A stretch of 64,000 nt of DNA from Lewinellaceae bacterium (GTDB lineage: Bacteria > Bacteroidota > Bacteroidia > Chitinophagales > Saprospiraceae): assembly GCA_020636135.1 (NCBI GenBank), contig JACJYK010000002.1, positions 391,501 through 455,500 of the forward strand. Direction: 5' to 3'. The notes beneath the pieces were generated by a model. The model worked only from the letters and a program-made list of their open reading frames with translations, ran no database searches and had not been told where the DNA came from. Both the position numbers and the translations under genes were made by a program. Of this stretch, positions 1-8,834 are shown in pieces (positions within the stretch are counted from its first letter, which is position 1; every line of letters begins with the position of its first letter).

Positions 1-516
1 AACCTGCATCAGTACATAGTCGTGGAGCAGACCGGCGGAAAATTGACCATTCAATTGAAGCGGTTCCATCCGTCCATCTCGGGTGTCCCAGTATTGAAAG
101 TCTACTTAACTACACCCTCGGTTCAATCCTTTAAGGCAGAGGGCAGCACGACCATACACGTTCTTGACCCCTGGCAGGTCAATAAGGCATCCATCGAATT
201 AACCGGTGCCAGTGCCTGGTATGGCACCCTGGAGGCCAATCGTCTGGATGCAAAACTATCCGGTGCTTCCACGTTGAGCCTGGAGGGATCCGTTCAGGAC
301 TTTGCAGTCAATGCTGAAGGTGCATGTGAGATGACCGGATTTGCTTTTGAAGTAGGCAATCTGGATACCGATCTGAGTGGTGCCAGCTCATTGTCACTGA
401 CGGTACAAGACGCGATGAGGGTTCGGGCTACCGGTGCTTCCATGGTGTATTATCAGGGAAACGCAGTCATCGAATACCAGAATTTGACCGGTGGTTCGCA
501 AATCATTAAACGGTAA
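1..516 (+). CDS. DUF2807 (head GIN domain) putative adhesin, 5' partial
   Basis: C-terminal part of a protein resembling the DUF2807 / putative auto-transporter adhesin family, which is usually exported in Bacteroidota. The frame is open to base 1, so the true start lies left of the window; the GTG at 22 is simply internal. A GGKLTI strand segment is followed by a beta-solenoid-like run with regularly spaced small-residue turns (TGASAW, SGASTL, EGACEM, SGASSL, TGASMV), about 20-40 residues apart, which is the hallmark of the family. The protein ends in a basic IIKR. It lies 56 bp upstream of a secreted outer-membrane-type protein on the same strand and may be cotranscribed with it. The molecular role of DUF2807 proteins is not established. 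Confidence 0.75.
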   Translation, partial: NLHQYIVVEQTGGKLTIQLKRFHPSISGVPVLKVYLTTPSVQSFKAEGSTTIHVLDPWQVNKASIELTGASAWYGTLEANRLDAKLSGASTLSLEGSVQDFAVNAEGACEMTGFAFEVGNLDTDLSGASSLSLTVQDAMRVRATGASMVYYQGNAVIEYQNLTGGSQIIKR

Positions 517-572
517 AATTAATGCACGAGCCCAACCAATGGTTCCTAATCAACCCAATAAAATTGAATAGC

Positions 573-1400
573 ATGAAAACCACATACCATCTTATAATTT
601 TCACTCTGGTATTTTCAGCGGCCTGTTTAAATGCCCAGAATGGTGTCCAAAAATCATTGGGCGTGAGCTGGGGACTCAGCAACATCCAGCGGCAGGATCT
701 CATCTTTTCTCCGATGATCCACCGGGACTGGTCGCCGGTAAATACCGTCATCGATTATCATCGTACGGGGAAAGCAGAACAACATCTGATGGCCAAGTTT
801 GCTTCCTACCGCGCGTCCATCGTTGAACCTTATGAATACCTATCATTTTACAATGGGAACGAGACAACCGTTCCACAGCAATTCACAGTCCTGGATTTGA
901 ACTATGATCTGGGATTTCCGCTGGTTAAAAATGATAGATTGCAGTTACTCATGGGCGGCCGGTCAGCCAATCGCCTGCTGCCTTCCGGATATTCTTTTGG
1001 AAACCTGCAATCTTTCGGATACTATTTTTCCTTTGGATTGGACCTTTGGTCACGTGTCCAGCTGCAGGTGGGTGAACGGAATCGCCTGTTAGCAACCCTG
1101 GCTTTGCCACTGTTGGCCTACAATGCCCGGTCCTCCTACCTCTGGCACACGGACCCCTATCTGATGTGGAATTATTCACACAGTGGACTGACTGCGTTTG
1201 GTAATTACCTGACACATGGTGAACTGCAGTCATGGGGTAAAGCACGAGGCATCGATCTGGATTTACAATACCTGCACACGGTTAACGATCAATGGGACCT
1301 CGGTTTGCGCTATCTGTATTCGTATCGCTACAACAGCGATCCAAACCGGTTTGGACAATTGGAGAATGGGATTTATTTAAGTGGACTCTACAAATTTTAA
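573..1400 (+). CDS. Secreted, probably outer-membrane beta-barrel protein
   Basis: No family recognised with certainty. The ATG at 573 is preferred over one at 522 because it starts a clean signal peptide (MKTTYHLIIFTLVFSAACLNAQ region) cleaved after the AQ typical of Bacteroidota exports. The remaining 250 or so residues are rich in aromatic residues and alternating hydrophobic/polar strands and end in a terminal aromatic residue (LSGLYKF), as in outer-membrane beta-barrels. It is followed after 3 bp by an S41-type peptidase lipoprotein, so the two are probably one transcript. A porin-like or transport role is an inference from strand pattern only. Confidence 0.6.
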   Translation: MKTTYHLIIFTLVFSAACLNAQNGVQKSLGVSWGLSNIQRQDLIFSPMIHRDWSPVNTVIDYHRTGKAEQHLMAKFASYRASIVEPYEYLSFYNGNETTVPQQFTVLDLNYDLGFPLVKNDRLQLLMGGRSANRLLPSGYSFGNLQSFGYYFSFGLDLWSRVQLQVGERNRLLATLALPLLAYNARSSYLWHTDPYLMWNYSHSGLTAFGNYLTHGELQSWGKARGIDLDLQYLHTVNDQWDLGLRYLYSYRYNSDPNRFGQLENGIYLSGLYKF

Positions 1401-1403
1401 ATC

Positions 1404-2414
1404 ATGAAACTTTACAATAAATATTTAGCACTCTTCTTTCTTGCGATCGGCTTAATACAATGCGAGAAAACAGCGTTCGTACCGGAACCGGGAAAGGATC
1501 CTGAAGCCATTTTCGAGGCGCTATGGACCTCTTTTCAGAACGATTACGCCGGATTTGATCAACGGCATGTAGATTGGCAGGAACAATACCAACGTTTCCG
1601 TCCGCAGGTTAACGCGAATACGACAGATGATGCATTAGCCAATACCATAGAGTCTATGCTCAGTACGCTTGATGATGGGCACGTTGCATTGATCAGGCCA
1701 AACCGCCGGGTATTTTATTCCAATAAAATAGTCAATGAAGAAATAGACAACGATTTGTTTAATCTGGAATTGATCAAAACACACTATTTACAAGATGTTC
1801 ATTCGGATTACGGTGGGGGCATCGTCTATGGTAAAATCGGAACCCTTGGGTACATTCATTTGAAATACATTGGGCTTAATCTGCTGGGACTTGATGAGGC
1901 TCTGAATTATCTGCATGATGTAGAAGGCTTGATCTTTGATTTGAGGCATAATGCTGGTGGTGATTTTACCTATGCCTATTCGGAGTTCGGACGATTGACC
2001 AATCAGGAACGTTTTGCTCACCGCTCCCAAACGAAAAACGGGACAGGACCTGACGATTATACGCCCTGGTATGACTGGAACATCCACCCGAAAGGGAAGT
2101 ATTTTGACAAGCCTATTGTCCTGTTGACGGACCGGTATACCATTAGTGCCGGCGAAAGGATGACCATGGCATTTAAAGCGCTCCCTAATGTGGTTCATCT
2201 TGGGGATACGACAAATGGAGCAATTTCAACCAAGATCCTGAAGGAATTACCGAACGGGTGGGTTTATTCGGTCGCCACGCAACATATCGAGTTTCTTGAT
2301 GGCATTTCCTACGAAGGAATAGGTTTGATCCCGGACGAGGTGATCCGGAATACCAAAGAAGAGGTGGATGCCAATGTGGACCACCAACTGGAGGTAGCGA
2401 TCCAACGCTTTTGA
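1404..2414 (+). CDS. S41-family (tricorn/CtpA-like) peptidase, lipoprotein
   Basis: Putative serine peptidase of family S41, anchored as a lipoprotein: the N-terminus has a short hydrophobic stretch ending in LIQC. The C-terminal half carries S41 landmarks: DLRHNAGGD (strand and GG turn near residue 180) and TISAGERM around residue 248, where the serine is the expected nucleophile, followed by GDTTNGAIS. No separate PDZ domain is obvious; the N-terminal 90 residues form the short helical 'tricorn core' cap with LDDGHVAL. At 336 residues it is in the normal range for Bacteroidota S41 lipoproteins. It acts in the periplasm or at the surface; the substrate is unknown. It is separated by only 3 bp from the upstream barrel gene. 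Confidence 0.85.
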   Translation: MKLYNKYLALFFLAIGLIQCEKTAFVPEPGKDPEAIFEALWTSFQNDYAGFDQRHVDWQEQYQRFRPQVNANTTDDALANTIESMLSTLDDGHVALIRPNRRVFYSNKIVNEEIDNDLFNLELIKTHYLQDVHSDYGGGIVYGKIGTLGYIHLKYIGLNLLGLDEALNYLHDVEGLIFDLRHNAGGDFTYAYSEFGRLTNQERFAHRSQTKNGTGPDDYTPWYDWNIHPKGKYFDKPIVLLTDRYTISAGERMTMAFKALPNVVHLGDTTNGAISTKILKELPNGWVYSVATQHIEFLDGISYEGIGLIPDEVIRNTKEEVDANVDHQLEVAIQRF

Positions 2415-2431
2415 GGGTATTGCCCGGATTG

Positions 2432-3073
2432 TTAAGTCCACATGAAAAGCAGGCTATAAACCAATAAATGGATGGCATACGACAGGCCTATGATCAGATA
2501 AGGATTGTATTTTTTCCCGTGCATCTGATCCAGTCGTAACAGTCCCGTCAACAAGAATATGGTTATCGCATATTGGGCATACTGGGTAAAATTGGCAGAC
2601 CAACCCAAGCGATGAGGCCCGATGTACGCCAGCGTTGGGCCGAGAAAAACAATTGCCGTGCCAATCATATAGCGCATATGCAACGGTTGTTGCCTGCGAT
2701 AATAAATGGCCAGGCCATAAAACAGTATCAGCAAAACCGAATCCGCGAGGGGGAAAAATAGATTCATGGGTTCGTCAGACCCGCTGATCCGGATCACCTG
2801 AAACCAGGTGGATAAAATCAAGACGGGAAACAGGAAATAAGACCACTTTCCGACCCGGCGATGCCAATCCACCTTGTGATACCGGATCAGCATGGGTTGT
2901 GCGATCAACAGTCCAATCCATGCCAGAACGACCACAGTATGAAAGCGTAAATAGCCATTCATCTGTTCACCGAACTGGGGAAAATGGATAAAACAAGATT
3001 TATCCATGCCAAAGTAAGCCAGAGGGATCAGCAAGAGGAGTGCGTAGCCTAGATTTCTGTATCCTTTTTCCAT
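2432..3073 (-). CDS. Multi-pass membrane protein (DUF2306-like)
   Basis: Predicted integral membrane protein of about 213 residues with about six hydrophobic helices and histidines at helix ends (LRFHTVVVL, HRRVGKWSYF, LHMRYMIGTA). The layout of His residues resembles small haem- or quinone-associated membrane proteins of the DUF2306 type, though this is a loose resemblance. The start at 3073 (MEKGYRNLGY) is preferred over 3115, because the longer form would run into the GH43 gene that ends at 3084. It lies 10 bp downstream of that gene on the same strand and is probably at the end of the arabinan/xylan operon, although a link in function is not evident. Confidence 0.6.
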   Translation of the reverse strand: MEKGYRNLGYALLLLIPLAYFGMDKSCFIHFPQFGEQMNGYLRFHTVVVLAWIGLLIAQPMLIRYHKVDWHRRVGKWSYFLFPVLILSTWFQVIRISGSDEPMNLFFPLADSVLLILFYGLAIYYRRQQPLHMRYMIGTAIVFLGPTLAYIGPHRLGWSANFTQYAQYAITIFLLTGLLRLDQMHGKKYNPYLIIGLSYAIHLLVYSLLFMWT

Positions 3074-3083
3074 TTCAAAAGCT

Positions 3084-4418
3084 CTATTCCTGAAATTGTA
3101 TCCAATCAATTTCAATAGTATTATTTCCCGGATTTTGGATGATCAGATCATGAATCCCGGATGTTCCTGTTTTAACCGGTGCCTCTATGGTTACCAAATC
3201 TTGCCCGGCTGGCAAAGTAATCAGGCCAAGTTCCGGTCCATTTCGCTGGTCAAGGTGGATGGATATTGTTCCACCAGATTCCGATCTCCCCCTCACCCGG
3301 ATGGATTGTAGGTGTTGTTTGTCAAAATCGACATCGTTGTATTGATTCCAGGCATTCGTACCGCTTAATTGGATTTTCCATCCGGCGAAGCGATTGGTGC
3401 TATCCAGAAAATCAACGCGGACACCTTGTTCGCTGATTTGGCTGTACCGATCTATTTGAATGCGGGAATTGGCCGGGGTAATGCCAACACCCCGCAAGGT
3501 AGGGGTGACTTCCTGGATGGTTCCGTCCGCATTAAAAAATAACTTGTCTATCCGAATGGAACGGTTTTTATCAAAGTCGGGCGATAAATCATTGTGATGA
3601 TAAAAAAGATACCATTGGTTCTTGAATTGCACGATGGATTGGTGATTGGTCCAGCATTCCGGGGTTTCTTTCATGATGACACCCGTAACGGCAAAGGGGC
3701 CTAGCGGATTATCGGCAATTGCATATTCAAGCCTTTCCGTCTTGTTCTCGACATGGGGATAGGTCAGATAATAAATGCCGTTTCGCTCGAAAACAAAAGG
3801 ACCTTCCTTTAAACCCACATCGGGCAAATTTGGAATAACCTGCGGAGGTGAATCCAACTCAAGCATATTGTCCTTTAATTTCGCGACAAATAATTCTTTC
3901 TCAGCCCAATACAGGTAAGCCTGTCCATCGTGGTCAATGAACACATTCGGGTCTATGCCTGAAACTCCGTGAATGGGTGCAGGCTCAATCACAAAAGGAC
4001 CTGCCGGTTGATTTGAAATGGCGACTCCAATGGCGAATCCTTTGCCATACAACGTGTCATTTGTTCTGGCCGGGAAGTAGAAATAATATTTCCCACGATG
4101 CATAACACAGTCCGGAGCCCACATGCTGTAACTGGCGGTGTCTACCCAGGAAACCTGATCCTGGCTGACGATGACTCCGTGATCGGTCCAGTTGGTCAGG
4201 TCCGGCGAGGAAAAGACATGGTAATCCTGCATGCAAAACCATCCAACCCTGCCCCGCGTGGGGGTACATGGGATGTCGTCCGAAGGGTACACATAGACCC
4301 GGTCACCAAATACGCGGGCAGTTGGGTCTGCGGTAAATTGATCGGTGACGAATGGATTCTGACTCGACCCTGAGATCGAAAGCAATAGTGCCAGGCTTAG
4401 GGTTAGAAACAGTTTCAT
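3084..4418 (-). CDS. Glycoside hydrolase family 43 with C-terminal CBM6-like domain
   Basis: Secreted GH43 enzyme (beta-xylosidase / alpha-L-arabinofuranosidase type). A signal peptide spans about residues 1-20. The five-bladed propeller shows the three expected acidic residues: D31 in TADPTARV (base), D156 in GIDPNVFID (pKa modulator) and E205 in GLKEGPFVF (acid). MWAPDCV near residue 100 is also typical. Residues from about 315 to the end form a beta-sandwich resembling CBM6, ending with IEIDWIQF. The GH51 gene lies 47 bp upstream on the same strand, so a shared job in removing arabinose side chains from arabinan or arabinoxylan is likely. The exact linkage cannot be read from sequence. Confidence 0.9.
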   Translation of the reverse strand: MKLFLTLSLALLLSISGSSQNPFVTDQFTADPTARVFGDRVYVYPSDDIPCTPTRGRVGWFCMQDYHVFSSPDLTNWTDHGVIVSQDQVSWVDTASYSMWAPDCVMHRGKYYFYFPARTNDTLYGKGFAIGVAISNQPAGPFVIEPAPIHGVSGIDPNVFIDHDGQAYLYWAEKELFVAKLKDNMLELDSPPQVIPNLPDVGLKEGPFVFERNGIYYLTYPHVENKTERLEYAIADNPLGPFAVTGVIMKETPECWTNHQSIVQFKNQWYLFYHHNDLSPDFDKNRSIRIDKLFFNADGTIQEVTPTLRGVGITPANSRIQIDRYSQISEQGVRVDFLDSTNRFAGWKIQLSGTNAWNQYNDVDFDKQHLQSIRVRGRSESGGTISIHLDQRNGPELGLITLPAGQDLVTIEAPVKTGTSGIHDLIIQNPGNNTIEIDWIQFQE

Positions 4419-4465
4419 TTTTTATGTCGTAACTCCATGAATAAGATCGACTTTATCCATCATTA

Positions 4466-5992
4466 TTATTTCACCTTGACGGCTATTTGACTAATTGAAT
4501 GGGGAGGAAAGTTATAAGAAATTACTCCCTGACGAATGTCGACCTCAGCGATCAGTGGTTTATAACTGGATTCTTGATCGTAAACGAATGGTTCATCAAG
4601 ATTATCCGCATTGATATTGGTTATCTGAGCTTTACCTGTGGTCATTCCCGAAATCAATTTTACAGCAGTCGAGATGGCACTCTCCTGGTGCCGGTTGATC
4701 ACATTGATGTAGGCGGTGCCCGATTCGTCGGAATAAACTGCCGTTACATCAAGATAGGGGATACCATTAAAACGCTCGGTATTAAACGTGTCGCATGCAA
4801 CAAAAGCGTCCACGGACCTTCCCCTGCAATTGTTGGAGAAGAGCTTGAATGCATAAAACAAAGGCGTCTTAAAACTGCCTTTTACCGGATCGGTCTGGAT
4901 CAGGGAAGTCATGAGGGTATAATTAGCCATTTTAACCACATCGGCATGACGAATGAAGGAATTCAGGCACTGGGCTACCGGTAATACCGCTTTAAAATTG
5001 CGGCCGAAGGTACCCCATTCATCAAATGAAATGTAGATCGGATGATTGAAACGTTTCATTGCTGATACGGCATGGATGCTGGCCTGAGTCACCCTGATCT
5101 TTTCCTCAAAGTCCATGGCACTCTGGCCCATATAGTCGTAATATTCAGAGGCGTTTTCCCAGTAACGATGGATGGAAATGTATTGGATCAGGTCCCCTAA
5201 TCCCTGCAGGATGGTGTTGTTCCAGTCGACCCATTTTCCGGTAGGTTCGTACCAGGAAGATCCTGAGGCCACCAGTTCAATGGAGTGATCGACAGAGCGC
5301 ATCGCCTTTGCTGCCTCGCGGCCTTTCTTAACATAGTCTTCCGCATTCATATAACCCAATTCCCAGGGATAGCCATCCACTTCATTACCAAGATCCCAGA
5401 TCCGGATGCCATAAGGTTGCCGGTGACCATTGCGGATGCGCAGGTCCGAGTAATAAGTCCCGTGATCGTAGTTGCAATATTCCACCCAGTACCGGGCATC
5501 ATCGATGCTTCCCAGACCAAGATTGGTACAGATGATGTTTTCACTTCCGATGGATTGATTCAGTGCGATCCATTCATCCGTTCCGACATGATTGTTATCC
5601 AGGCCACCCCAGGCCAGATTGATCCGTGACGGTCTCTGATCCTTCGGGCCAATGCCATCCTGCCAGTTATAGCCCATGACAAAATTACCACCAGGCCACC
5701 GCATGTTCGTGATCCCCAGTTCCCGCATGGCGTCAATGTAATCCCTGCGAAAACCATTGGCATCGGCCAGTGGTGATTTGGGATCGTACAAATTGCCATA
5801 GAGCGTATTGAAATCAACGGTGTCCGGCAATCCCATCCGGGCCCCGTTGAAGTGGATGGGTTCCATAAAAACACCATAGATCTTTGGGTCAATGACGCCG
5901 ATGGTGCGCTCAATATCAATTTTAATAGTGGCTTGCTGTGCAAATGTCTGAATGCTCAATAAACAAATGAATGCCCAAAATGTCGATTTCAT
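4466..5992 (-). CDS. GH51 alpha-L-arabinofuranosidase
   Basis: Family GH51 enzyme releasing L-arabinofuranose from plant or algal polymers. A signal peptide (MKSTFWAFICLLSIQTFAQ) directs export. The (beta/alpha)8 barrel includes MRWPGGNFV, the acid/base glutamate in WDLGNEVDG around residue 205, and the nucleophile glutamate in ISFDEWGTF around residue 325. The C-terminal 130 residues form the usual beta-sandwich. The length of 508 residues is normal for the family. It is the first gene of a minus-strand operon with GH43 and a membrane protein. No SusCD pair is adjacent, so uptake must be encoded elsewhere. Confidence 0.93.
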   Translation of the reverse strand: MKSTFWAFICLLSIQTFAQQATIKIDIERTIGVIDPKIYGVFMEPIHFNGARMGLPDTVDFNTLYGNLYDPKSPLADANGFRRDYIDAMRELGITNMRWPGGNFVMGYNWQDGIGPKDQRPSRINLAWGGLDNNHVGTDEWIALNQSIGSENIICTNLGLGSIDDARYWVEYCNYDHGTYYSDLRIRNGHRQPYGIRIWDLGNEVDGYPWELGYMNAEDYVKKGREAAKAMRSVDHSIELVASGSSWYEPTGKWVDWNNTILQGLGDLIQYISIHRYWENASEYYDYMGQSAMDFEEKIRVTQASIHAVSAMKRFNHPIYISFDEWGTFGRNFKAVLPVAQCLNSFIRHADVVKMANYTLMTSLIQTDPVKGSFKTPLFYAFKLFSNNCRGRSVDAFVACDTFNTERFNGIPYLDVTAVYSDESGTAYINVINRHQESAISTAVKLISGMTTGKAQITNINADNLDEPFVYDQESSYKPLIAEVDIRQGVISYNFPPHSISQIAVKVK

Positions 5993-6066
5993 GGTATTGG
6001 AAAATAAATGTTGTCGGATGATTCAAGATAGGGAATTTGTCCTTCGAAGCAGTCACAAAGGTTTCA

Positions 6067-6993
6067 TTATTTCGCCCCGGTATAATCACTTTGTTGGAGG
6101 AATTTTTTAAAATCCTGAATAGTAAGCAGGTCGGTCACCGCTTGTTTTTTGTCGGTCATTTTCTGATAATAGGAATTGGCGATCTGGTATCCCATCCAGT
6201 AACCCAAATCCCGTGGACGGGAATTGTCTTTATTTCCATACAGCCACGGCGACCAATTGTTGCTGTTCATTTGTCCCTTAAATTCTTCCCACAAGATGGC
6301 TTCGTGTTGATCCCCATAATGGTACATCGTTGCATTGGGATGATCGCCAGTCAGTAATTCACAAATAAAATCTGCTGTACCCTCCCGGATGGATTGTGCC
6401 AGCAAGCTTTGATCGTGTACATAATTTTGCTGATAATGGATTAATTCGTGAACGACAATTAAATCCATCGCTTCCCGTGGAAGCCGGGGATTAAAATTGT
6501 CCTTTGCATCTCCAAACATTTCTGCTCCTATAATTAGCCCGCCGGAGAAGGTGGTGCCTCCCGTATTCAGAGCGCCGATCACAAAATAAACTTCAGGAAA
6601 AACAGCTTCCGGATAGATGGCTTTCAGCTTTTGAAAATAACCCAACAAAACAGGTTTATTGCCATCAATGGCCAATGAGGCAGACCGGATATTCTTGTAA
6701 TAATCAAGATTTTTTTGAACGGTCTTTTTTAAATGTTTGCCACTTTGGATCCGCATCCGGATGAAACCTTTTAATCCGTCACTTCCTTTTTCAAGATAAT
6801 CCTGATTAAATCGGGCGGCGCTGAATTTTGGCTGAGTTTCATCGAACACCTTCCAAAACAGGTCAATATCCTCCGTATGAATGTTAACCTGATCGGGATC
6901 ACTGATCAGCACATTCTGGCCGTTTAAGGGATTGGAATAAAAAACAATGAAAATGTTTAGCAAGAAGATGGTGTAAGTCCTATTAACGGTCAT
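6067..6993 (-). CDS. DUF2268-like putative zinc-dependent protease, secreted
   Basis: Exported protein (signal segment ending SNPLNGQ) with a zincin motif VVHELIHYQQNY around residue 190 and a downstream acidic motif REGTADFICEL whose glutamate could be the third zinc ligand. This combination matches DUF2268 / GldB-like predicted metalloproteases of Bacteroidota. The start codon ATG overlaps the stop of the upstream metallo-beta-lactamase gene in an ATGA (6990-6993), so the two are translationally coupled. A peptidase role is inferred from the motif; the substrate is unknown. Confidence 0.75.
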   Translation of the reverse strand: MTVNRTYTIFLLNIFIVFYSNPLNGQNVLISDPDQVNIHTEDIDLFWKVFDETQPKFSAARFNQDYLEKGSDGLKGFIRMRIQSGKHLKKTVQKNLDYYKNIRSASLAIDGNKPVLLGYFQKLKAIYPEAVFPEVYFVIGALNTGGTTFSGGLIIGAEMFGDAKDNFNPRLPREAMDLIVVHELIHYQQNYVHDQSLLAQSIREGTADFICELLTGDHPNATMYHYGDQHEAILWEEFKGQMNSNNWSPWLYGNKDNSRPRDLGYWMGYQIANSYYQKMTDKKQAVTDLLTIQDFKKFLQQSDYTGAK

Positions 6994-7739
6994 GGTGTTT
7001 GAAATAGCCGGATGGTATAATCCAATAACTCTGGCCCGCCGGATTCACCATGGCCCGGGATGACCAGTTGTACCTTCGGAAATTTCTTGCGGACCATGTC
7101 AACCGATGCGGACCACGTCTCCGTGTTGGCGTCACCCAGAAATCCTTTGCTGGCATTCATGGTCTTGATAAGGCAACCGCCGAATAGTGCATTCTCATTG
7201 GGGAAGTAAGCCACAATATTGTCCCGGGTATGTCCTTCACCAGGGAAATAAAGGTATAGCCTGGCTTGTCCAACCTGTAAACTCAACGTATCGGTAAATC
7301 CATTTTCAGGAATGGCGTATTCATTCGCCCGGGCAAATTCGATGGTCTTGTTATTAGCATATGACGGGATATCCATCTCGTGAAATGCATTGAGACCACC
7401 CAGGCAATCCTCATGAAAATGCGTAGGAACCACCCCAACCAGCTTGCAATGCAAAGTCAAACCGATCCATTCGATGAGTTCATTGGAACTTTTATCATCC
7501 ACCGGTGTATCCAGAACCATCGCTTCCTGGTCGTTGGCAACGATCATCCCGTTGCATTCCACTTTACCCCAGCTATCCGTTTGCAGGTAGGAGGTGTGCA
7601 GGTAGGTGTGATCGGTCAGCCGCGTGATGACCAGTTGATCGGATTGATAAACGATTTGGGGATCCCCGGATAGCTGGTGATTCATCCCGGCCTGGACCAG
7701 GAACCATCCTGCGATGAGATAACGAATGAAACTTATCAT
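6990..7739 (-). CDS. Subclass B1 metallo-beta-lactamase-like enzyme
   Basis: Periplasmic metallo-beta-lactamase-fold hydrolase of 249 residues with an N-terminal hydrophobic export segment. All six B1-type zinc ligands are in place: H107, H109 and D111 in THFHEDCLGG, then His in GEGHTRDN, Cys in FGGCLIKT and His in VIPGHGESGG. A lysine follows the zinc cysteine by two (CLIK), where subclass B1 enzymes bind the beta-lactam carboxylate. Position 121 in standard numbering is Cys rather than the common Arg. Carbapenem or penicillin hydrolysis is therefore plausible but unproven; other MBL-fold hydrolases share parts of this pattern. It is translationally coupled to the downstream DUF2268 gene. 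Confidence 0.85.
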   Translation of the reverse strand: MISFIRYLIAGWFLVQAGMNHQLSGDPQIVYQSDQLVITRLTDHTYLHTSYLQTDSWGKVECNGMIVANDQEAMVLDTPVDDKSSNELIEWIGLTLHCKLVGVVPTHFHEDCLGGLNAFHEMDIPSYANNKTIEFARANEYAIPENGFTDTLSLQVGQARLYLYFPGEGHTRDNIVAYFPNENALFGGCLIKTMNASKGFLGDANTETWSASVDMVRKKFPKVQLVIPGHGESGGPELLDYTIRLFQTP

Positions 7740-7802
7740 AATACGAATGTCGCTACTTGGATTGATAATTAAGTAGCTTTATTAAAATACGTTTGCGGAA
7801 TC

Positions 7803-8198
7803 CTAAAACGATTGGGCATAAGGTTCCTCTTCTTTTGGATCGGTGCCAAAACGCAGGACATGCCCATCCGGATCGAGCACATGCATTTCATAGGCCCAGG
7901 GAAAATTCCTTGGTTCCATCCGGATCGCCACTCCTCGTTCCATCAGTTGCTGATGAAGACGATGGATGTCACCGGCAAATCCCATCCAGACCCAGGTACC
8001 CGCCTGGCCCTGAGCCCCCTGGCACAGGTAAATGCTGCAACGGTCCTTACGGACATTGGTAAATGCATGATCGCCCCATTCCGCATTGGTGAATCCCAGG
8101 ATATCGACATAGAAGGCCAGGCTGCGGCTCATGTTCTCCACCCGGAGGATGGGGTTGATGTTTTCCATCCGGTATTCTAATAAAGCATTTTCCACCAT
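7803..8198 (-). CDS. VOC-superfamily (glyoxalase/bleomycin-resistance-like) protein
   Basis: Small cytosolic vicinal-oxygen-chelate protein of 131 residues. It contains one VOC repeat pair: ILRVENMSRSLAFYVDILGF at the N-terminus and MHVLDPDGHVLRFGTDP near the C-terminus, with the usual DPDGH strand. The start at 8198 (MVENALLEY) is chosen over an upstream ATG at 8288 because it falls 4 bp after the stop of the YCII-like gene, giving a tight operon, while the longer form would overlap that gene by about 85 bp. Proteins of this kind bind or modify drugs or act as glyoxalases; the substrate cannot be told. Confidence 0.8.
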   Translation of the reverse strand: MVENALLEYRMENINPILRVENMSRSLAFYVDILGFTNAEWGDHAFTNVRKDRCSIYLCQGAQGQAGTWVWMGFAGDIHRLHQQLMERGVAIRMEPRNFPWAYEMHVLDPDGHVLRFGTDPKEEEPYAQSF

Positions 8199-8202
8199 AT
8201 GA

Positions 8203-8577
8203 TCATTGTGTTTTTCTATCCAATGTAGTTTGTTTATCCGTAAAGGGTAATCCATCCCCGGGGAAACTGCGGGAGGGGTGTACTTCATAAGTCAATATCT
8301 TTTCCTTAATGGCCGGATCTTCATCCATTAGCAATCGTGTTTGTTCGACATCCACATTAAATATTCCAATACCTGCAGTTTCAGTGCCATCGTTGATCGG
8401 GAACACCAGAATCAGTTGACCGGAATCACGTAATTGAAAATTGCGCCTTGCATGTTCCCAAAGGACCGTATATTGGTCAGGTATCCGATAGGCCGGACCT
8501 TTCCTGAGCACGACCGCCGTATACCCTTGCATAGAGGCAACCATTTCCTGCATGTATTCATCAGAGATCGACATCAT
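8203..8577 (-). CDS. YCII-like domain protein
   Basis: Protein of 124 residues resembling the YCII-related family, a small ferredoxin-like fold found in Bacteroidota stress and metabolic operons. Visible features are YTAVVLRKGPAY at the N-terminus, the central HARRNFQLRDSGQLILVFPI and the strand GIGIFNVDVEQTRLLMDEDPA, which is the typical 'act on neighbour, interval, DPA' ending of YCII proteins. Two ATG codons are adjacent at the start (MMSISDEY). It is immediately upstream of the VOC gene (4 bp gap), so the two are likely made together. The function of the family is poorly known. Confidence 0.65.
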   Translation of the reverse strand: MMSISDEYMQEMVASMQGYTAVVLRKGPAYRIPDQYTVLWEHARRNFQLRDSGQLILVFPINDGTETAGIGIFNVDVEQTRLLMDEDPAIKEKILTYEVHPSRSFPGDGLPFTDKQTTLDRKTQ

Positions 8578-8834
8578 GTTTTTTTGTGGTGAAATTAGCA
8601 GATCATTTGATCTGTTTTCATAAAGATTATTGCGAAGAAGAAGATGGGCCGTCCGTTATAAGCGCCGGTCACTTCAAATAAGGGCAGGCAAATACTTTAA
8701 CAACAGGTCCATCGGATGTTGCCCACAAAAAAATGGTTTGGTATAAGTGCAAAAGAACGGGAATTGAACTTAAAGACCTGTAAAACAACATTTGATTTTT
8801 TGATGAGAATGTTTACTCCTGGAACTGCATCTGC

